NCBI GenBank assembly: GCA_021781255.1
Contig: JAJXXG010000497.1
Location: 1-9,321 of the forward strand
DNA: 9,321 nucleotides
Direction: 5' to 3'
From: Acidobacteriota bacterium
GTDB lineage: Bacteria; Acidobacteriota; Terriglobia; Terriglobales; Acidobacteriaceae
How positions within the stretch are numbered: the first letter of the stretch is position 1; each line of letters starts with the position of its first letter. The notes below the pieces were generated by a model. The model had not been told where the DNA came from. It saw only the letters and a list, made by a program, of their open reading frames with translations, and did not search any database. Below are positions 7,013 to 9,321 of the stretch, piece after piece. Position numbers and translations under genes: made by a program.

Positions 7013-7018
7013 ATTGTA
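7013..7018 (-). promoter_or_regulatory. Possible -10 element for the phospholipase C-like gene
   Basis: On the minus strand TACAAT (5 of 6 to TATAAT) lies about 58 bases before the start at 6954, in the 119-base gap after mlaF. The -35 region is poor (TCTGCA at 17-base spacing), so the gene may instead be read through from mlaEF. Confidence 0.3.
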
Positions 7019-7073
7019 TCGAGTAGCACTGTGGTTGCAGAGACGTGGAGTTGAGGCGGATGAGCGGGAAGGG

Positions 7074-7913
7074 CTACTCCAGAAATTCGCGCACAAATGG
7101 ATCCTGGCTTCTGACCAGGTCGCTGAGCGAGCCATCAAAGATAAGGCGGCCCTCAGCCAGCATCAGGTAGGTGGTATTGGGATCGGTCTCGCCCTTGGGC
7201 AAGGGCGACATGCGGCCCTCGGCTTCGTTAAAGCGATGCGAGCTCATGGTGAAGGCATCCTGCAGCCGGTGAGTCACCATCAGCGAGGGCGTGTGATAGA
7301 CGTCGCGCTGCTTCACGATGAGTTCGATGATGGTGGTGGAGGTGACGGGGTCGAGGCCGGCCGTGGGCGAATCGTAGAGCAGCAGTTCCGGCTTGTGAAT
7401 CAGCGCGCGGGCAATGGCGACGCGACGGCGCATTCCGCCTGAAAGGCTGCTGGGCAGCAGGTTGAATGTCTCTTCCAGGCCCACAAAGCGCAGCGCTTCG
7501 CGCACGCGGCTGTCGATTTCCTCGTCGGAAACGCGCTCCTGAATCAGCTGATAGGCAACGTTGTCTCGAACGGTGAGCGAATCAAACAGCGCGCCTTCCT
7601 GGAACACCATCCCCGTGCGCGTGCGCAGGGCGAAGAGCTTCTCTTCGCGCATGTGGGAAATTTCTTCGCCGAAGAGCTCGACGCTGCCTGAGTCAGGGCA
7701 CAGCAGGCCGTTGGCCAGCTTGAGCAGCACGCTCTTGCCCACCCCGGCAGGCCCCAGCAGGATGCGCGTCTCGTTCGATCCGATGCTGAAGCTGACGTCC
7801 TCAAGCACCGGAGGCCCCGCAAAAGCGATGGAGACATTGCGGAAAACCAGGGCTGGTCCGGCGTTCCCCGCTTTCGGCGGCACCTGGGGCGCGATTGTCG
7901 GAGTCGTAGTCAT
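7074..7913 (-). CDS. mlaF: Mla/MCE-type ABC transporter ATP-binding protein
   Basis: 279 residues; the cytoplasmic ATPase expected to drive MlaE in phospholipid movement between inner and outer membranes. Seen: Walker A GPAGVGKS (54-61), Q-loop FQEGALFDSLTV (104-115; EGALFDSLTV is typical of MlaF/Ttg2A), signature LSGGMRRRVAIARAL (157-171), Walker B LLLYD (177-181), D-loop AGLDP, and H-loop VTH (213-215). Two oddities: the catalytic Glu after Walker B is Ser (YDSPTAGLD, codon TCG at 7368-7370), and residues about 222-249 form an insertion (with SSHRFNEAEGRMSPLPKGE) before the final LAEGRLIFDG strand. The first 20 residues are a Pro/Ala-rich extension. The start overlaps the mlaE stop by 4 bases (ATGA), implying translational coupling. 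No MCE gene follows. The family call is strong; whether it hydrolyses ATP normally is open. Confidence 0.9.
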   Translation of the reverse strand: MTTTPTIAPQVPPKAGNAGPALVFRNVSIAFAGPPVLEDVSFSIGSNETRILLGPAGVGKSVLLKLANGLLCPDSGSVELFGEEISHMREEKLFALRTRTGMVFQEGALFDSLTVRDNVAYQLIQERVSDEEIDSRVREALRFVGLEETFNLLPSSLSGGMRRRVAIARALIHKPELLLYDSPTAGLDPVTSTTIIELIVKQRDVYHTPSLMVTHRLQDAFTMSSHRFNEAEGRMSPLPKGETDPNTTYLMLAEGRLIFDGSLSDLVRSQDPFVREFLE

Positions 7914-8689
7914 CGGCTGAAGAGTGCGATCATCACCTGGCTGACAAGGAAGTCGACAAAAATGATGAGCACTGAGGAGGTGACCACGGCCTGGATGGTG
8001 GAGCGGCCCACGCCCTGCGTTCCGCCTGTTGTCCGCATGCCATAGAAGCAGCCGATCGAGGCGATGATGTAGCCGAAGATGAGCGGCTTCACCAGACCCT
8101 GCAGAATGTCCGGGTAGCGCAGATACTCATACGCCATGGAGAAGTACTGGGTGCCGTTCTGGTGATTCATGAAAACGGTAACGGCCGCGCCGCCCAGCAG
8201 TCCGCAGAAGTCGGCCAGAATGGTGAGAAAGAACAGCATCGAGAGGCAGGCGAAGATGCGCGGAGTCACCAGTTTGCGCAGCGGGTCCACGCCCAGGGCG
8301 CGCATGGCGTCAATCTGCTCAGTCACCACCATCGATCCCAGTTCGCTGGCCATGGACGAGGCGTTCCGCCCCGACACCATCACGCCGGTCAGCACTGGAC
8401 CCAGCTCGCGGATCATCGACATGCTGACAAAGCGGCCCGTGACGGCCGTGGCCCCAAAGGCTGATAGCGTGGCGGCCGATTGCAGGGCCAGAACGCCGCC
8501 GGTAAAGAACCCGGCGAGCACCACAATGGAAGTGGATCCAACGCCGATGATGTCCGACTGAATGAGGAAGTCAGACCAGTAAATGGGCGGACGAACAAGG
8601 TTCATGACGGCACGAAACGCGAACAGGGAGTAGTCCTGCACGGTGAGCACGATATGTTTGGCGGTTCTGTCAATCGTCTCTATCGCCAT
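7910..8689 (-). CDS. mlaE: Mla/MCE-type ABC transporter permease
   Basis: 259 residues; the inner-membrane permease of a phospholipid transporter. It has the MlaE-family core: an amphipathic N-terminal helix with RPPIYWSDFLIQ (33-44), a first membrane segment VLAGFFTGGVLALQ (57-70), and the long signature RELGPVLTGVMVSGR (94-108) running into SELGSMVVTEQIDAMRALGV (115-134). Later membrane helices lie at about 145-175, 203-217 and 236-256, with TGGTQGVGRSTIQAVVTSS between the last two. The frame is open upstream to 8782, but that part is not hydrophobic or family-like; ATG 8689 is preceded by a TGGA ribosome site at about 7 bases. It is the first gene of a two-gene operon with mlaF and is divergent from the gene at 8953. 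Confidence 0.92.
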   Translation of the reverse strand: MAIETIDRTAKHIVLTVQDYSLFAFRAVMNLVRPPIYWSDFLIQSDIIGVGSTSIVVLAGFFTGGVLALQSAATLSAFGATAVTGRFVSMSMIRELGPVLTGVMVSGRNASSMASELGSMVVTEQIDAMRALGVDPLRKLVTPRIFACLSMLFFLTILADFCGLLGGAAVTVFMNHQNGTQYFSMAYEYLRYPDILQGLVKPLIFGYIIASIGCFYGMRTTGGTQGVGRSTIQAVVTSSVLIIFVDFLVSQVMIALFSR

Positions 8690-8785
8690 TCGTTTTCCAG
8701 GCCGCGCAATACAGGATGGAGAGACTGTTGCTCTCATGCACAGGATAGCGCATGGCGCGGCAGTTTTTGCCCGGGAAGGCATGCT

Positions 8786-8802
8786 TTGCCGCTGCGCGGC
8801 AA
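8786..8802. promoter_or_regulatory. Perfect 7-base inverted repeat in the mlaE / 8953-gene divergent region
   Basis: TTGCCGC (8786-8792) and GCGGCAA (8796-8802) flank a 3-base centre TGC. It stands 97 bases upstream of mlaE and 100 bases upstream of the -35 of the divergent gene. No T-run follows on either strand, so an operator is more likely than a terminator. The rest of 8690-8952 shows no ORF I would support. Confidence 0.33.
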
Positions 8803-8901
8803 CAACAAACTCCCGCCGCGCGCGAAGCAGACGCGCCGGAAATTAATCTCATGTATCCGCATGAAAACAATAAAGATACAAGCCATATGAGCACTTAGCT
8901 C

Positions 8902-8931
8902 TCGACAGCGCGCAGTAAACGCGCATCTAAT
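8902..8931 (+). promoter_or_regulatory. Sigma70-type promoter for the 8953 gene, with a dyad in the spacer
   Basis: -35 TCGACA (8902-8907, 5 of 6 to TTGACA) and -10 TCTAAT (8926-8931, 5 of 6 to TATAAT) are separated by 18 bases. The -10 ends 21 bases before ATG 8953, giving a leader of roughly 14 bases. The spacer contains GCGCG (8908-8912) and CGCGC (8920-8924), an inverted repeat placed where a repressor or DNA-distorting activator could act. Confidence 0.58.
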
Positions 8932-8952
8932 AAGGGAAAGCGGGGGACAATT

Positions 8953-9321
8953 ATGCACTTATTTCGACTACGCCTGATCCTCGCGCTCATCGCCTGCGTG
9001 ACGCTTGTTTCCGTAGCTTCCACTTATTTTGAGGTGTTAGCTCATAAGCACTTTCTGCGCCAGGAACTGGAGCGGCGGTCAAGGTGGATGGGCGTGAGCA
9101 TTCAGCCCTCGCTGGAGCAAGCCCTGGCCGCCGGAGACATGTCCGCTCTTTCGGCCGTGGTTGCGCGGGACAAGGCGCAGACCGGGGCACTGGCGTTGGC
9201 TGTTTTCGATTCGCAGGGCAACCTGCTGTACTCGGCCGGGCCCGCAACCGTGATGCAGGCCCTCTCCTACGCGCCCATTCAGAAATCGCTGCGCAAAGGG
9301 GCGGATGTGGGCGCCTTCGGG
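8953..9321 (+). CDS. Membrane-anchored sensor-like protein, N-terminus only (3' truncated by window)
   Basis: The first 123 codons are present and open to the window edge. The N-terminus MHLFRLRLILALIACVTLVS is a basic residue-led membrane anchor (about 7-25). It is followed by an extracytoplasmic segment with an Arg/Glu-rich helix (LRQELERRSRWMGVSIQPSL, about 38-57) and a small sensor-like fold containing ALAVFDSQGNLLYSAGP (88-104). This architecture, in which a second helix and HAMP domain would be expected next, is used by sensor kinases. It also resembles, as I recall, the N-terminal sensor region of some membrane-bound trehalose-6-phosphate synthases of Acidobacteria and Proteobacteria. 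The output domain lies outside the window, so neither can be chosen with confidence. GGGGGA at 8942-8947 is the ribosome site, 5 bases before the ATG, and a good promoter lies just upstream. Confidence 0.7.
   Translation, partial: MHLFRLRLILALIACVTLVSVASTYFEVLAHKHFLRQELERRSRWMGVSIQPSLEQALAAGDMSALSAVVARDKAQTGALALAVFDSQGNLLYSAGPATVMQALSYAPIQKSLRKGADVGAFG

Noticed and set aside
1..9321. CRISPR arrays, tRNA or rRNA genes, insertion sequences, toxin-antitoxin or defence modules
   Set aside because: No regularly spaced repeats, cloverleaf-like segments, transposase motifs or paired small ORFs were seen when reading both strands.

Overview
The window looks like chromosomal DNA from a member of the Acidobacteriota, probably Acidobacteriaceae or a close relative. 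This is inferred from gene content and protein character: futalosine-route menaquinone synthesis, a secreted amidohydrolase, a zinc-dependent phospholipase C-like protein and moderately GC-rich DNA. No marker gene is present to prove the taxonomy. There are no tRNA or rRNA genes, CRISPR arrays or recognisable transposases. Most of the window reads as ordinary core or housekeeping sequence.

Layout. Positions 1-584 (+) hold the 3' end of mqnE (aminodeoxyfutalosine synthase). It converges on a small DoxX-like membrane protein (633-1007, -), which lies downstream of a secreted metal-dependent amidohydrolase (1094-2368, -). Divergent from the amidohydrolase is an unrecognised four-helix membrane protein (2440-3003, +) in lower-GC DNA. 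It ends exactly where a 108-base antisense remnant of an acyl-CoA dehydrogenase 3' end begins (3003-3110, -). A ROK-family sugar kinase-like gene follows (3215-4210, +). It converges, across a strong hairpin, on a complete glutaryl-CoA dehydrogenase-like gene (4262-5440, -), whose own 3' end is the intact counterpart of the remnant. Next come a secreted zinc-dependent phospholipase C-like protein (5536-6954, -) and a two-gene phospholipid-transport operon mlaE-mlaF (8689-7074, -). The window ends in the N-terminus of a membrane-anchored sensor-like protein (8953 onward, +), preceded by a good sigma70-type promoter.

How the genes relate. mlaE and mlaF overlap by 4 bases and should form the permease and ATPase of an Mla-type lipid transporter. 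No MCE-domain gene (mlaD) is beside them; the next gene on the strand is the phospholipase-like protein. MlaF has Ser where ABC ATPases normally carry the catalytic Glu after Walker B. The glutaryl-CoA dehydrogenase-like enzyme and mqnE are metabolic genes with no visible link to their neighbours.

Most interesting points: the decayed acyl-CoA dehydrogenase 3' end that, with the intact gene, forms direct repeats flanking the ROK gene; the Glu-to-Ser MlaF and its missing MCE partner; the ROK protein lacking the family zinc motif; and a GC-rich dyad inside the spacer of the promoter at 8902-8931. I found no convincing evidence of a wholly new system.
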